A program made the position numbers and the translations under genes. The notes under the pieces were generated by a model. That model did not search any database. It was not told the DNA's origin and was given only the letters and a program-made list of their open reading frames with translations. A stretch of 64,000 nt of DNA from positions 255,467 through 319,466 of the forward strand of contig JAGGNK010012114.1 of the NCBI GenBank assembly GCA_017590115.1, read 5' to 3'. Position 1 is the first letter of the stretch, and each line of letters opens with the position of its first letter. Below, in pieces: positions 38,791 to 49,772 of this stretch. The DNA comes from Montifringilla adamsi (lineage: Eukaryota; Chordata; Aves; Passeriformes; Passeridae).

Positions 38791-41239
38791 TATCACTTCT
38801 TTAATATTTTTAAAATTATTTAAATTATTTATTTATTTTTCTTCTCTTTGACCTCAATTTGCAGAGCAAGGGCTTAATACGACTAAACCATTCAGCTTAC
38901 AGTCTTTCATGCTGAAACATGGTTTACCTTTTTTCTCTGATTTCTGATCAGGCCAATGCTGCCAGGATGTTCTCTAAGGAGAATCCACCATTTGCTCTTT
39001 GCATCATTCTCCTGGGAGGTCACTATGGAACTTCGTGCTCAACAAGGAGCAGTAATATTTATTTCCCTTTGCAGGGCAATCCACAACTGCTGGAAGCACA
39101 GACTAATGCATTTTGGCACACTGAGAAATACAGGCTCTAAGCATTTTTCTCTCACTCCCTTTTAGGACCAGCCATGCTGGGGATCTGTACTCTCTCTCCA
39201 GCTGTGAGGGAAGTGAACATGTATAACCTTTCTTTCATGCAGGTCAGCAAAGAGTGAGACATTCTCAGTCTTCTTCATTCACTCAGTCATTAAAGGTTAG
39301 TGCAAACTAACAAGAAAGGACTGAAATTTTTATTTAAAAATATTTATTTCATAGTGTGTAAGCAAGTGAAAATAACTGCCTGTAGGGAAATGTTAAGATT
39401 GTATCTCACTGTTTTAATATTGATCTACTACATGTTTATGATCCTTTAGGAGCTTGTAAATACGATGATGACATTTGAAGAGTCATGGAAGTAAAGAACT
39501 CTATAAAAATCCTTTGTAATTAGTTAGAAGTGATGGGGAAAAGATCTTACATAAAAGTTTGTTTTAGATTAATTTCCAGATATTTATGTTTCTAATACAC
39601 TGCATTTTGTGACTCTGGAAATACAAGGAGAATATGTTATCTAAATTTCCTGAATATTGCATGTTACACATAGATTATTCTTCTTCTCAAGTGCAATAAT
39701 TCTTTGTTACTGACATTGATTAGAAGTAATGTGGAAAATAAAGCTATATAAGCCCACATTTAAAACATTTTTACTGATAGTAGGTCCTTCATTTGAAAGA
39801 TCTATAAGATCATATTTTATTTGTATATATATACTTGCTGCTGGACTAAAAGTTGTGGGATTTTAAGCTTCATTATAGATAATGCATTATAAGGTGATAG
39901 TAAAAAATACATATTCACTCTCTTTTCATATTTTCTACTGACACTACTGATTCTCCACTGCAAATCAGTCTGACACATATAACTTCTAAGAATTATGTTA
40001 GGTTGCAGCTGTAAAGTGAGTATCAAAAACTTTTAATAAAACTGGCCCAGCTTCATGACGTGTCTATGAGGTAAGCAACAGGTCAAAAAGTGGCCTACTA
40101 CAGATGTCTGAAAGAGGTTGTTCTAGACAGAAAATCTGTAACTGCTAAATGCATAATCACTTCTGTAGAGTTAGCTATTGCTCTTCATTGGTTTGTGAGA
40201 CTCAATGATAATTCAATCTTGCAAAATCTTGGCTTTGATTTTTGTGAAAATTTAGCAGATTAATTTTGCCAGATTCCATCTTATTTTTGTTGATTCACTG
40301 TGGGTAAAAGAATCTCCTACAGCTCTGTAGCCTTCTCCCAAACAGCCCACACTTCCAATTGGTGGATTTTGCAGCAGAAATTTGTACAGAAAATGGGAAT
40401 GTGTGTTTTGCAACATCTAACATGCAGGCCCAACTTACACTGCATTGTGAAGAAGCATTGGGGAACTGGAGGTCGGGGGGAGAAACTGCTATAGAATTTT
40501 GGAAGCATTAGTAAAAATTGCAAACGTACAATTTTGCCACACCAAGAAATTTAATATATTAGTAAAAGCTAGAATGGGGCAATGGCAGATTAGCACCTGT
40601 ACTTTAACCAAGAGGGTGAAGGTGGTATGTGGAAGGAACAGAGTGCTCTTTCTAATGCAGAAGATTTTATTCAGTACTGTGTAAAGCCTTAAAAAGGTTT
40701 TTGTAGAAAAGCAGAGCCAAGGGCATGAAAGCAAATGAAAATAATAAAATATATTGCAGTCTTACCAGAGGTAGATTGTGTGACACTAATTCAATACTTT
40801 TTTTATATAAGATAACTGAATTCTTTGACAGGGTTAAAAAAGTGGACCTAATCTTCCTTAGTGCTTTTCCTACAGTGTCCTACAGTAAATCAGCACATAA
40901 CATGGAGATGATGGCCATTAAGATAGGAGTGATGAGGGAGGAAGAAACTAAAAAGGAAACTGCAACAGCATATATTTAGGGGTGAATTATGTCCCTGGTG
41001 GCTTGGTGGTTTTTTTTAAATATTCTGCTTTGTAAGGTTATTTCAGATTAAATAGATTTCAAATACATGTAGCTAAAGTAGATAGATGATGCATCCTGAC
41101 TGTCACATTACTGGCAGCAAAATAAAGGAATGTAGCATCTATAAATGGGACAGGAGTGGGAGTACAGGAGCTGGGGGGAGAGAATAAGAAACCTTGTTTG
41201 CATGATGTTTGCATGATAGCCCTCCTCTCCAAATATTGT
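38791..41239. other. Unique AT-rich non-coding DNA
   Basis: No gene or recognisable transposon. Just before CR1 copy 2 there is an 11-bp perfect tandem duplication (GTTTGCATGAT at 41196-41206 and 41207-41217). Confidence 0.55.
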
Positions 41240-41735
41240 GGTCCTGTTCAGAGGATGTCTAATGGCCACAAGTCTGTCCAGTGGGTATACCAGAGAAGGG
41301 CAACAAGGTTCTGTGAGGGGTTAGAGCGCAACTCTTATGAGGATCAGCTGAGGGAGCTGGGGGTGTTTAGCCTGAAGAAAAGGAGGCTCAGGGGAGACCC
41401 TATCACTCTCTACAACTTCCTGAAAGGAGGGTGTAGCCAGGTGGGGGTCAGCCTCTTCTCCCAGGCAACCAGCAACAGGATGAGAGGAAATGGCCTCAAG
41501 TTGCACTGGAGAAGGTTTAGATTGGATATTAAGAAAATTTTCTTACTAGAAGGGTTGTAAAGCATTGGTACAGACAGCCCAGCAAAGTGATGGTTGCCAC
41601 CTGGAAGTGTTCAAAAAATATGGTGCTTGAGGACCTCATTAACGGTGAGCATATTGGTTGTATGTGGTTGACAGTTGGACTTGATGATCCAGAAGATCTT
41701 TCCCAACCTTAATGATTTTATGATTCCATCATTCC
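41240..41735 (+). mobile_element. CR1 LINE 3' fragment, copy 2
   Basis: From about 41278 the sequence tracks the end of avian CR1 ORF2 and its 3' UTR. The frame ending at 41560 reads [70 protein letters not shown], which is the typical C-terminal tail of CR1 reverse transcriptase. The frame then breaks at a stop near 41558, before the usual KHWNRLP segment; the nucleotide remnant of that segment is still visible at about 41561-41640. The 3' end carries the CR1 words GTTGGACTTGATGATCCAGA, TCTTTCCCAACCTTAATGAT and the ATTTTATGATTCC tail near 41712-41735. The copy is severely 5'-truncated and inactive. The left edge is uncertain (41225-41280). Confidence 0.92.
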
Positions 41736-41870
41736 TGTTCTTTTTCACACTCGTGTCCTTTCAGCTGTGGAGCACCTCATAACACATTTGTGTCCTTCTC
41801 CTAAACCCAGAAAGAGAAGTTAAATTAAAAGGGTTTCTACCTACTTATTCTTGTATCAATTGCATTCACA

Positions 41871-41871
<1 letters not shown>

Positions 41872-41920
<49 letters not shown>
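41872..41920. repeat. Poly-A run (49)
   Basis: This is 49 uninterrupted A, the longest homopolymer in the window, followed by CCCAACCAAACCCCCAAAAC-type sequence to about 41945. It begins about 135 bases after the end of CR1 copy 2. CR1 elements do not end in poly-A, so it is not that element's tail. True length may be affected by sequencing error. Confidence 0.95.
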
Positions 41921-41922
<2 letters not shown>

Positions 41923-44563
41923 CAACCAAACCCCCAAAACCCTAAGTTTAAACCCACTCATATGTGAAAGCAATATTTTTACCAATGTTTCTCATACTTA
42001 CATTTACAGGAGAAGTAGCCATGTCTGCATTCCTGGCCCCACTGCTGGGGTGGAGCTAGCACTGGGTTGCATCTCCCTTGCTCAGGCAGCAGGGGACCAG
42101 CACTACTTTTACCAGGCTGTCTGCTCTACCTCTCATGCAGAAATCTTCAGCAATTATTCAACTTAGAAAGTGAAAAACTGTCTGCAAATTTCAGGGTGAA
42201 AAGTGTGGGCATGTGGAAAATAAGTGCTACTATTTCTTAGGAAAATACCATTTGAGAAGTATAGGATGACCTTGTAAACAAGGAATAAAAAAAGAATCAA
42301 AAGTTCAGTGTATAAAATGAAAACTCATGTACTCGAACACTAATAACAAGGTTTTTCAATAAAGTCCTGATCAACTGCAGTGGTGATGAGCTATAAGCAT
42401 ACAGATCATGGGATAACTGAGAGTTGTTGCGTCCATTCAGTTGTGAAAAAAAAAATTTATTCAGGAGGTAAGGTGGATAAAGTCTTATAAACAGACATAG
42501 TTATATACAACTACTAGCCAGCAAAATAAATTCTCTTTGTACTATTGTTTATGGTTCGCCTATATGCAAAGGATTTAAACCTTTTCAAAGGTCTAAACTC
42601 TTAGGAGAGATTTGAGTCTGCTGAGGATGGGAAAATAAAAACATGATGCTATACCTAACCCACAAAACTAGAAACGAGAGGTGGGGAAACACACATTCTG
42701 TATTTTTGAAAGGTCCAGTGGTTTTCCAATGAAAAGACAGCTCAAGCATAAGGTAAATAGTTATGCAACTGCCATAACTCTGGTTTTGAGATATATTTAT
42801 AGAGGTTTTTTTGGTTCTCTGTGGCAGCAGAAAAGGAATAAAAGGAATTCTCTCCTTACAATTATCTCTTTTTCTACCTCTCTCCTCCCTATCTAGCTGA
42901 CATTTGCCAATACAAAGATTTTTTTGTTTCCAGAGGGACAGGATTTTGTGCTCTTGCCTCACAAATTGATCTTGGTCAGAGGCACTGTATTGGTATTCTG
43001 AAGAGTGCTAGGAACCTCTCAGGGCTTGAGCAAGATCTGAAGACAGGAAGGAATCTTTTCTCATTAGAAGTGCCTTGGACTTTCAGGATTTCTCCAGCTT
43101 TCTTTGAAACACAATGCTTCACCTACTTTCTGCCTTACATGGGAATTCTGTCTGGTGGTCTCTTGGCTACATTTCATGTGGGAAACTTTCTTCAAGCAAC
43201 TTTGTCAAGCCTTGCATTGACTTCTGTGGACCTAGGAAAATGCTGTTTTCTCATTTCCTTCTCATTTCCTTCACCATACACTCTGGCCACTCTCGATGTT
43301 GATCTCTTATAGGGTTTTTTGGGTTTTTTTTGCTGATGATCTAAATGGTTTGTTAAGGAAAGCCTTTCCATATGGGGAGCAAACTAGATGTACACACTTT
43401 GGGCATTCCAGGAAAGTGACTGCAGACCTGTGGGCTCAAAGCCTCTGTGAGTCCAGCTGCCCAAAACATTTCATAAGACACATCCAGCACCATATTTCCA
43501 TGACCTGCACCTGTCTGCACTTCACTTTTCTAAAGTGAAGTCAATGCAAGACTTGACCAAGTTGCTTGAAGAAAACTTCCCACAAGAAATATAGCCTGAA
43601 TGTAAAACAGATTCATGTTCTTTGCAATAAAAATAAAAATTCCTCATGACTCTTATTACTTGATAATAGTATCCATGGTGATTTTTGTTTATTTGTTATC
43701 TCTGATGTTGAGATTTTTTAGTGTGGGAAACAACTGGATAGCATTCAAATCAGTCCCTATTCATGAATGCATCCCATTAATGAATATAGCTTGACATTTA
43801 TAGGGTCTGGATGTCCACCTTTCTTCATGATGCTTTCAGCATTGACATCAAAGTATTCTCTTCTTTATTTTGACCTTGTTGGCAGATGTCTGTATCTGTG
43901 TCTTATGATCACATAGACTCTGCTATTCCCTGTCAGTGTCAGTCTCTTGGTTTCATAAAATGTTTCATTCATTGAAGCCTGCCTGATGTCAATATGCTAG
44001 GAAAATTTGTCAGAAGCATGTATAATGCATTCGAAGTCTGAGCACAGAAAGGTTGAGGCCTGGGAAAAGATATGACACTGTACTGCCCAGAAACTTAAAC
44101 TTCTGAGATTTTGGTTTATTTAAGTATCTTCTGCCCCTTTACATTATTAATGCCCAGTTTTTCACATCCAAGGGCTGTGAAGTGCAAATGAAACAGAAGT
44201 GTCTTTGCAAATTGGTCTTTCCTGTGCCCCCATTCCTGTCTTATGGCCTGGTTTGGAAACAGAAAGAGCTGTCTCCGAAATTCGAGGCAGCCATTTCCTA
44301 TGTACCTGTTGTGTGTTAGAAGCACATTTGATAGTAGCTACATAAATAGGCTGGCCATATCCAAGATGCAGTAGTCTAAGTCACAGCATCATGACTCATT
44401 GATGTAATACTTCATTTGGATGACATGAATGCAGTTTCTGAAAAAACTAAGAATAGCAACATATTTAATGAAAGATGTAGTTCACATTTCATCGTAAGTG
44501 CACATCTTTATTTAGAGCCCTGTGTTCCATCATGTTATGTTTTGGGTTCACTTTCATAGTAAT

Positions 44564-44614
44564 ATGAAATATATCACTATATAAAACCACCAAAAAAATG
44601 AAATATATCACTAT
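44564..44614. repeat. Perfect 17-bp direct repeat, period 34
   Basis: ATGAAATATATCACTAT occurs at 44564-44580 and at 44598-44614 with no mismatches. The 17 bases between them are ATAAAACCACCAAAAAA. The identity suggests a recent duplication or a small insertion that duplicated its target. Confidence 0.93.
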
Positions 44615-45654
44615 GACCACTTCCAAGCTGAGCCTAAAACTGATACATTTTACTCTTGCTAGTAGAGTTTGAGCTTTCACCTTGGTGTTGAAAGAGTTAA
44701 CGTGGGATGTTTCATAACATCCTATGACTTATGACTCTAATTCACCCACAGTGTCAGAAATTATACTGGAATATTCTTATTCACCTTTCTGTACCTCTGC
44801 TTAGAGGAGAATTGAAAAGGCTCCTAAAACAATGGAACATGCCAAATTACCTTTTTTTGGTTTTTTGGGTTTTTTTTTAAATGTGCAGTTCTCATTCAAT
44901 CAGAAATTGAATGGGGTCTATTAGTCAGTAGTATTTATTCCATCCAGTACTATTCAATTCATTTACATAATGTGATTTGGAAACATTTCTGATGTCCAGT
45001 GAAGTAGAATTAGTTGTTCCTAATTAGGAATATCTCCTGGGAAGTTACACCCTCCTAAACACATTAAAGACAATTTTTGTTAAGGGCAAAGTGTTGTGCT
45101 AAAAATTTGCATATTGATCCCAAGATCGTGTCATAGATGCCACATTATGACCTCTGAAAGTTTTGAAAGTAATGGGACCTTACACATTCTAAACACCGGT
45201 GTAATAATTTATTTTGCCATTTTCACTGTCTTTTTGGATGCTATCAAGGAATACACTTCAAAAAAAATTTCCATTATTATCCTGACATTATTTGTTCTAT
45301 AACTTAACACATAGTTACATTTTTAAGGTAGCTCTGTGCCACAAGTAAAAATAATACATGTATAATAAAATGGCTACTCCTTATTTTTCTTAATTATACA
45401 CTTCATAATGGGTAAAAAAATTATTGGCATGGAGTCTGGAAGTATGATGTCAGGAGAAGAAAGCACTTTACTCATATCTTCTTTATTATATTGATTTTTT
45501 CTGAATGACAGAAATTGCAAAATAAATGATACATGATGATTAGTTATGCAGTAGAAAAGGAAGAGTTTAATTTGAACTAGTAACAATGCCACTAGAAGAC
45601 AAGCAAAACATTAATGAACAATGACTTTTTCAAACATGCCATACTGGGAGAAAG

Positions 45655-45675
45655 CGTGACTCTCAAAGAGTCACG
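45655..45675. repeat. Hairpin, 9-bp arms, 3-nt loop
   Basis: CGTGACTCT (45655-45663), loop CAA, and the exact complement AGAGTCACG (45667-45675). This stem has a more balanced composition than the AT-rich palindromes in the window, so chance is somewhat less likely base for base, although the stem is short. Confidence 0.88.
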
Positions 45676-46601
45676 GAAAAAAATGAAGATTTCAGTATGA
45701 CCCACTCTAATATTTCTGATTTATAACATTATTGTTGTAGCCTTAAAGTAATTCTGTTATATGTTAAACTGATTTATGCCATTTACAAAAGCCTGCTATG
45801 TTCACAGAAACTAATCACAAAAAGCAACTATAAGCCCATTCCAATTTGGGTTTCCTAGACCTATTAATTTGCTGAGTAGGTTTGGAAGATTTCCTAATTA
45901 CTACTTAGTGTTTTGCAGCGGTCATTAAAACCTTCTATTACATATGTAGAGTACATGATTGGAAAAAGATACAAAGTGAATGTGTATATGTATATTTTTT
46001 CAACTTACCTCTGTATGACAGTAGATGTCTGCCAACCTTTTTTTCAGTTTTGCAACAATTTTAGCTTCCTTTGGTTTCTTTCTTTGTACTAAACATGCAC
46101 TTATAATGATATCTATAATTGATCTTTTTAGGTTGTTTTATTGAAATCTCGTGATACAATTCATTAGTATTATTTAGTATATTTGCCAGCTTGTAGAGAT
46201 CCAGAGCTGTTTTTTTAAATTGCTTGTGTTAGCATACATATGCATGAGCCAAAGACTCACTTGTCCAACTGAGAAATGCCAGAGAAGCTAGAATAAAACA
46301 GAGCTAAAAGCAAAACTAAAATTAACAAAATTGATCTGCAAAAAAATTCATCTCAGACTAAAACACAGAAAAATTTTTGTCAATATGTGTTATCTTATTT
46401 CTTATTAAAATCTGGGGTGGATTTTCTTACTATTGTAAATGTTTTGGAACATCTTACAATGTCTTAAATTTTAGCTTTTATATTTTTCAGATGCTGTACT
46501 GCATTAGTGTATAACTCTGAATTCCACATAGAGTGTTAGTAAGCTCTCCTCACTGTTTGCTCAGACAAAACAATCCCTCTACACCTGAAATTCAAGGACA
46601 C

Positions 46602-46896
46602 TGTCACAGCCTCAGGCTCTGAAAAGTATGAACAAAAGTGAATTGGGGGGAAGCAATCTGGGCAAACGTGACTTTATTACCTGAACCTGTAATTGGACAA
46701 TTGACCTCTGATATGCAAATAGACCAAACCTAAATCTGTCTGAAAAACCCATGACCACCATCCACATCTTGGGTGTAGCCACTCTCAAAGGCTTTTGACT
46801 GCCCAAGGTGTACCTACTAAAGGCCTTTAATAAATGTGTACTTTATTCTCTTAACCCTGTCTAACCTCTGTTCTAGGCAGCCACTCCAAGGCATCA
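46602..46896 (+). mobile_element. Probable endogenous retrovirus solo LTR
   Basis: The interval begins TGTCACAGCCTCAGG and ends CTCCAAGGCATCA, giving the TG...CA ends expected of an LTR and a length of about 295 bases. Inside are an octamer ATGCAAAT (46713-46720) and a polyadenylation signal AATAAA (46829-46834). The signal is followed by a TTTATTCTCTTAACCCTGTC segment, the usual promoter-to-R/U5 order. No internal retroviral genes are present on either side, so this would be a solo LTR left by recombination. I could not find a convincing target-site duplication (GACAC on the left, ATACC on the right), so the edges are tentative. The family, perhaps ERVL-like, cannot be fixed by eye. Confidence 0.5.
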
Positions 46897-48026
46897 ATAC
46901 CTGTTAGAAAAGGAGTGTAGGATCTAGAGCCAGCAATTACTTGGAAGATAAAGAAGTGGAAAACTCCTGTTACATTATGGTTAAGTTTTCAATAGATTTC
47001 AACCTATAAGCTTAAATGTTGGGATATTGATTCAGCAGGGGAAGAAGTGCAGTATAGCACAAGGGGAAGATTATTTGGTTGGGTTTATTTAAACTCAAAT
47101 CTGAATTGTTATATGGCTCTCCTTTTCCCATTTAGAAAATAATACTGCAGTCAGGGTTGAGTGTAAAAATATAGTGGTGTTTTTACAACCTCTGTATTGG
47201 TACTCATCAATCCCAGCATAAATTGGAGCATTACAAGTCTGAAAATTTCAGTAAGGATCAAAGACACATCCTGGATATCAAAGCAGTTGCATTCTCATGA
47301 ACAGCTGCCTTCTCTTACACAGCTCCATCTAAGTGGATCCCAATGCATCACTGTTTAACTCCAATGTAGCTCTCCTTTCCTGCCTTTCTGGATATTACCC
47401 TTCTGTATGACAGTAGTCCAGCACATTAATGAAGCAGACTTTTACTCCTTTAAATGTTAGTATAATGAGTGTATAGTTGTCTAGAAGCAAGTTGTGCTTC
47501 TAGACATAGATCTTGAATAAATATTGCAATGAGCATAAGAAAAAGATCACTATTTTTCCTAAGACATATGTCAAAAGACACTTCCCTTTTGATTCAGCAA
47601 GAGTACCATGAGTGCTACAGAATGCAGGATTTCACCTTTAAACATTTAACACATGTAAGCGCATGTATGCACAGATACAATCAAGTTTATTTGAATTCAG
47701 CTGTGAAATTTCCACAGCTTTTTAAGCGCTGTAATGGTTACTGTTCAAGAGGGGGAAAAGCAGTAAAAAAAAATCCTACTTTGAGAACTTCCTCCTGAGG
47801 TCTAATCCAGAGATTTACAAGTGTACTTCCTAGTAGAAAGTAAAGCTTAGGGATTGATCTTTTTGTGAATGCATAGGAAATTGGCTCTTGAAAGAGTGGT
47901 TCTGAGACAAAGAAAATTTCATCAAGTTTTGCTTGTTTTTTAGCATATATTGCTTTTGTTCACTAAAATATAAAGACCATTTAAGCATATTGGCCATTAA
48001 GAAACTCTTCAGCTCTTGATAAAAAA
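46897..48026. other. Unique non-coding DNA
   Basis: No gene is supported. A perfect inverted repeat with 12-bp arms lies at 47478-47506. A 67-89 codon plus-strand frame near 47529-47798 has no recognisable domain. Confidence 0.55.
47478..47506. repeat. Hairpin, 12-bp arms, 5-nt loop
   Basis: TGTCTAGAAGCA (47478-47489), loop AGTTG, and the exact complement TGCTTCTAGACA (47495-47506). Mixed composition makes it stand out from the AT-only palindromes. Confidence 0.93.
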
Positions 48027-48130
48027 GAAGAAGAAGAAGAAGAAAAAGAAAGAAAATTAAAAAGAAAAAGAAAAAGAAAAAGAAAAAGAAAAAGAAAAAG
48101 AAAAAGAAAAAGAAAAAGAAAAAGAAAAAA
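48027..48130. repeat. (AAG)n and (AAAAAG)n microsatellite
   Basis: A short (GAA)n run (48027-48043) leads through an A-rich spacer into a regular hexamer array of AAAAAG (about 48059-48130). Its G residues fall every six bases from 48064 to 48124. All residues are purines on this strand. The Phe-Leu repeat frame on the other strand is an artefact of the array. Confidence 0.96.
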
Positions 48131-48784
48131 ATTGCTTTTGGAGAAAATATGCATAATAGACATTTTATGTGGATTATTTGTATCATTAAGGAAAACTTTT
48201 ACGTATTTTCAATGAGCAAACATAAAGCAAGAATGAAACTTGATATTGAAAGAGCATTTGTTTAGTAGAAATACAGGTGTACATTCACAGAGAAATAGTT
48301 AGTGTACATGATGATATAGATAGAAGCACTAGAAGTCCATCTAAATGTCATACAAAATATTTGAGAACATATTTTTTATGATAGCTGAAAAAAAACTTTT
48401 CTCTGCTTTCAGATTTGTAATGCACTTTGGTTCCTTATTTCCTTCACAATAAGTTCAATTACTCCCCAGAAAGAATTGATACAGGTGCTGGGTCCTTCTC
48501 TACATTTTTCAGCTTTCAAGACATGACATGAACAGACCACCTCTTCAGTATTATGAATGGTAATTTAATCTCTATCCTCAATTCACCATGACCCCAGAAG
48601 AAAAGGCTGCCAATTATCTTGGACTGTACCAAACTATGCATAATTGTCTTACAGAGATTACCTTTTCAGTGATTTCATTTTTATTTCACAAACCACAGAT
48701 TTTACTGATTCTGCTGCTTTGACATCCTTGTTTCTTAACTAGAGAGGAGAAAATTTGATAGGGATCACCTGGAAGATAAACAAC
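48131..48784. other. Unique AT-rich non-coding DNA
   Basis: I see nothing gene-like between the hexamer array and the third CR1 copy. Confidence 0.6.
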
Positions 48785-49772
48785 TAACTGTGTGGTGGCA
48801 CTCAAAGCATTGCAGTCAATGGCTCAATGGCCAGCTGCAGACCAGTGACGAGCAGTGTTCCTCAGGGGTCGGTGTTGTGACATCTGTGTTAGCAGCAGGG
48901 ACAGTGGGACTCAGTGCACACTCAGCAAGTCTGCCAGTGACACAAACCATGCGGCACAATCAACGCTGTAGGGAAAGGATGCTTGAGATGTTCACAGGCC
49001 AGTGTAATCCTCATGAAATCCAACATCTGGATCTGGGCAGTCCCAAGTACAAGTTCAGGCTGGGCTGAAGACAGATCATGAACAACTCTGCCAAAAAGAA
49101 GTTGTGGGTGTTGGTGGATGAGAAGTTTCAACACGACCCAGCAAAGCACGCTGGCAGCCCAGAAAAACACTTGTATCCTGGGCTGCAGCAAAACAATTGT
49201 GGCTAACAGGGCAAGACAGGATTTTCCCCCTCTATGTCACAAGCAAGAGGACCTACCTGGAGTGCTGCATCCACCTCTGGCGCTCCCCCCATAGGAAGGA
49301 CATTGGCCTGTTGGAATTAGTCCAGAGGAGGGCCATGAAGATGATGGCCAGGCTGGAACACCTCTGCTCTTGAAGACAGGCTGAGGGAGTTGGGGTTGCT
49401 CAGCAAAAAGAAGAGGAGGCTCCAGGACACCTTATAGCACCTTCCAGTTCCTAAACAGGGTTTAAAATGAACATGGGATTTTGTGAGAGCATGCAGTAAC
49501 AGGACAAGGCGTGATGACATCAAACTGAAAGAGGGTAGGTTTAGATTATATACAAGAAAGGAATTATTCACTGTGAAGGTGACGAGGCACTGGAACAGGT
49601 TGCCCAGAGAAGCTGCGGATGCCCCATCCCTGGAAGCGTTCAAGGCCAGGTTGGATGGAACCTTGAGCAACCTGGTCTAGTAGGTGTCCCTGCACATGGC
49701 AGGGGGGTTGAAACTGGGTAATCTTTAAGGTCTGTTCCAACCTAAATCATTCTCTGATCCTATGATTCTCTG
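48785..49772 (+). mobile_element. CR1 LINE, copy 3 (about 1 kb, with reverse-transcriptase remnants)
   Basis: This is the longest CR1 piece. Near 48840-48885 one frame reads CRPVTSSVPQGSVL, the PQGS block of CR1 reverse transcriptase. Near 48920-48945 a frame reads LSKSASDT where CR1 normally has the catalytic FADD, so the active site is mutated. About 20 bases appear deleted between the two blocks. Conserved CR1 order continues: GGTGTTGGTGGATGAGAAG (about 49109), GTATCCTGGGCTGCAGCAAA (about 49174), GGACCTACCTGGAGTGCTGC (49250), and GTCCAGAGGAGGGCCATGAA (about 49320). The frame 49483-49680 gives the authentic C-terminus (HWNRLPREAADAPSLEAFKARLDGTLSNLV) with its natural stop TAG at 49678. The 3' UTR and a short tail ending ATGATTCTCT follow. 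Several frameshifts make the copy dead. The tail differs from copies 1 and 2, so a different CR1 subfamily is likely. Confidence 0.95.

Larger units (their letters stand above)
41946..46601. other. Unique AT-rich non-coding DNA
   Basis: No gene is supported; the longest frame (125 codons on the minus strand, 42585-42962) has no recognisable similarity. Small features are an 11-bp tandem duplication (43249-43270), TTTTTTGGG patches (43313-43331 and 44852-44878), a 17-bp direct repeat (44564-44614), a TTCCTAATTAGGAA palindrome (45017-45030) and a 9-bp-arm hairpin (45655-45675). Confidence 0.5.

Noticed and set aside
38394..38804. 136-codon plus-strand frame, the longest in the window
   Set aside because: Its second half runs through the G/T low-complexity tract and is only Phe/Gly/Leu/Trp runs; the first half matches no known family.
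41156..41560. 134-codon plus-strand frame
   Set aside because: It is a decayed CR1 reverse-transcriptase C-terminus preceded by unrelated sequence, not a host gene.
42585..42962. 125-codon minus-strand frame in unique sequence
   Set aside because: It has no recognisable domain and no codon or splice support; frames of this size occur by chance in a 64-kb window.
47830..48186. 118-codon minus-strand frame with Phe/Leu repeats that mimics a membrane protein
   Set aside because: It is the translation of the (AAAAAG)n array.
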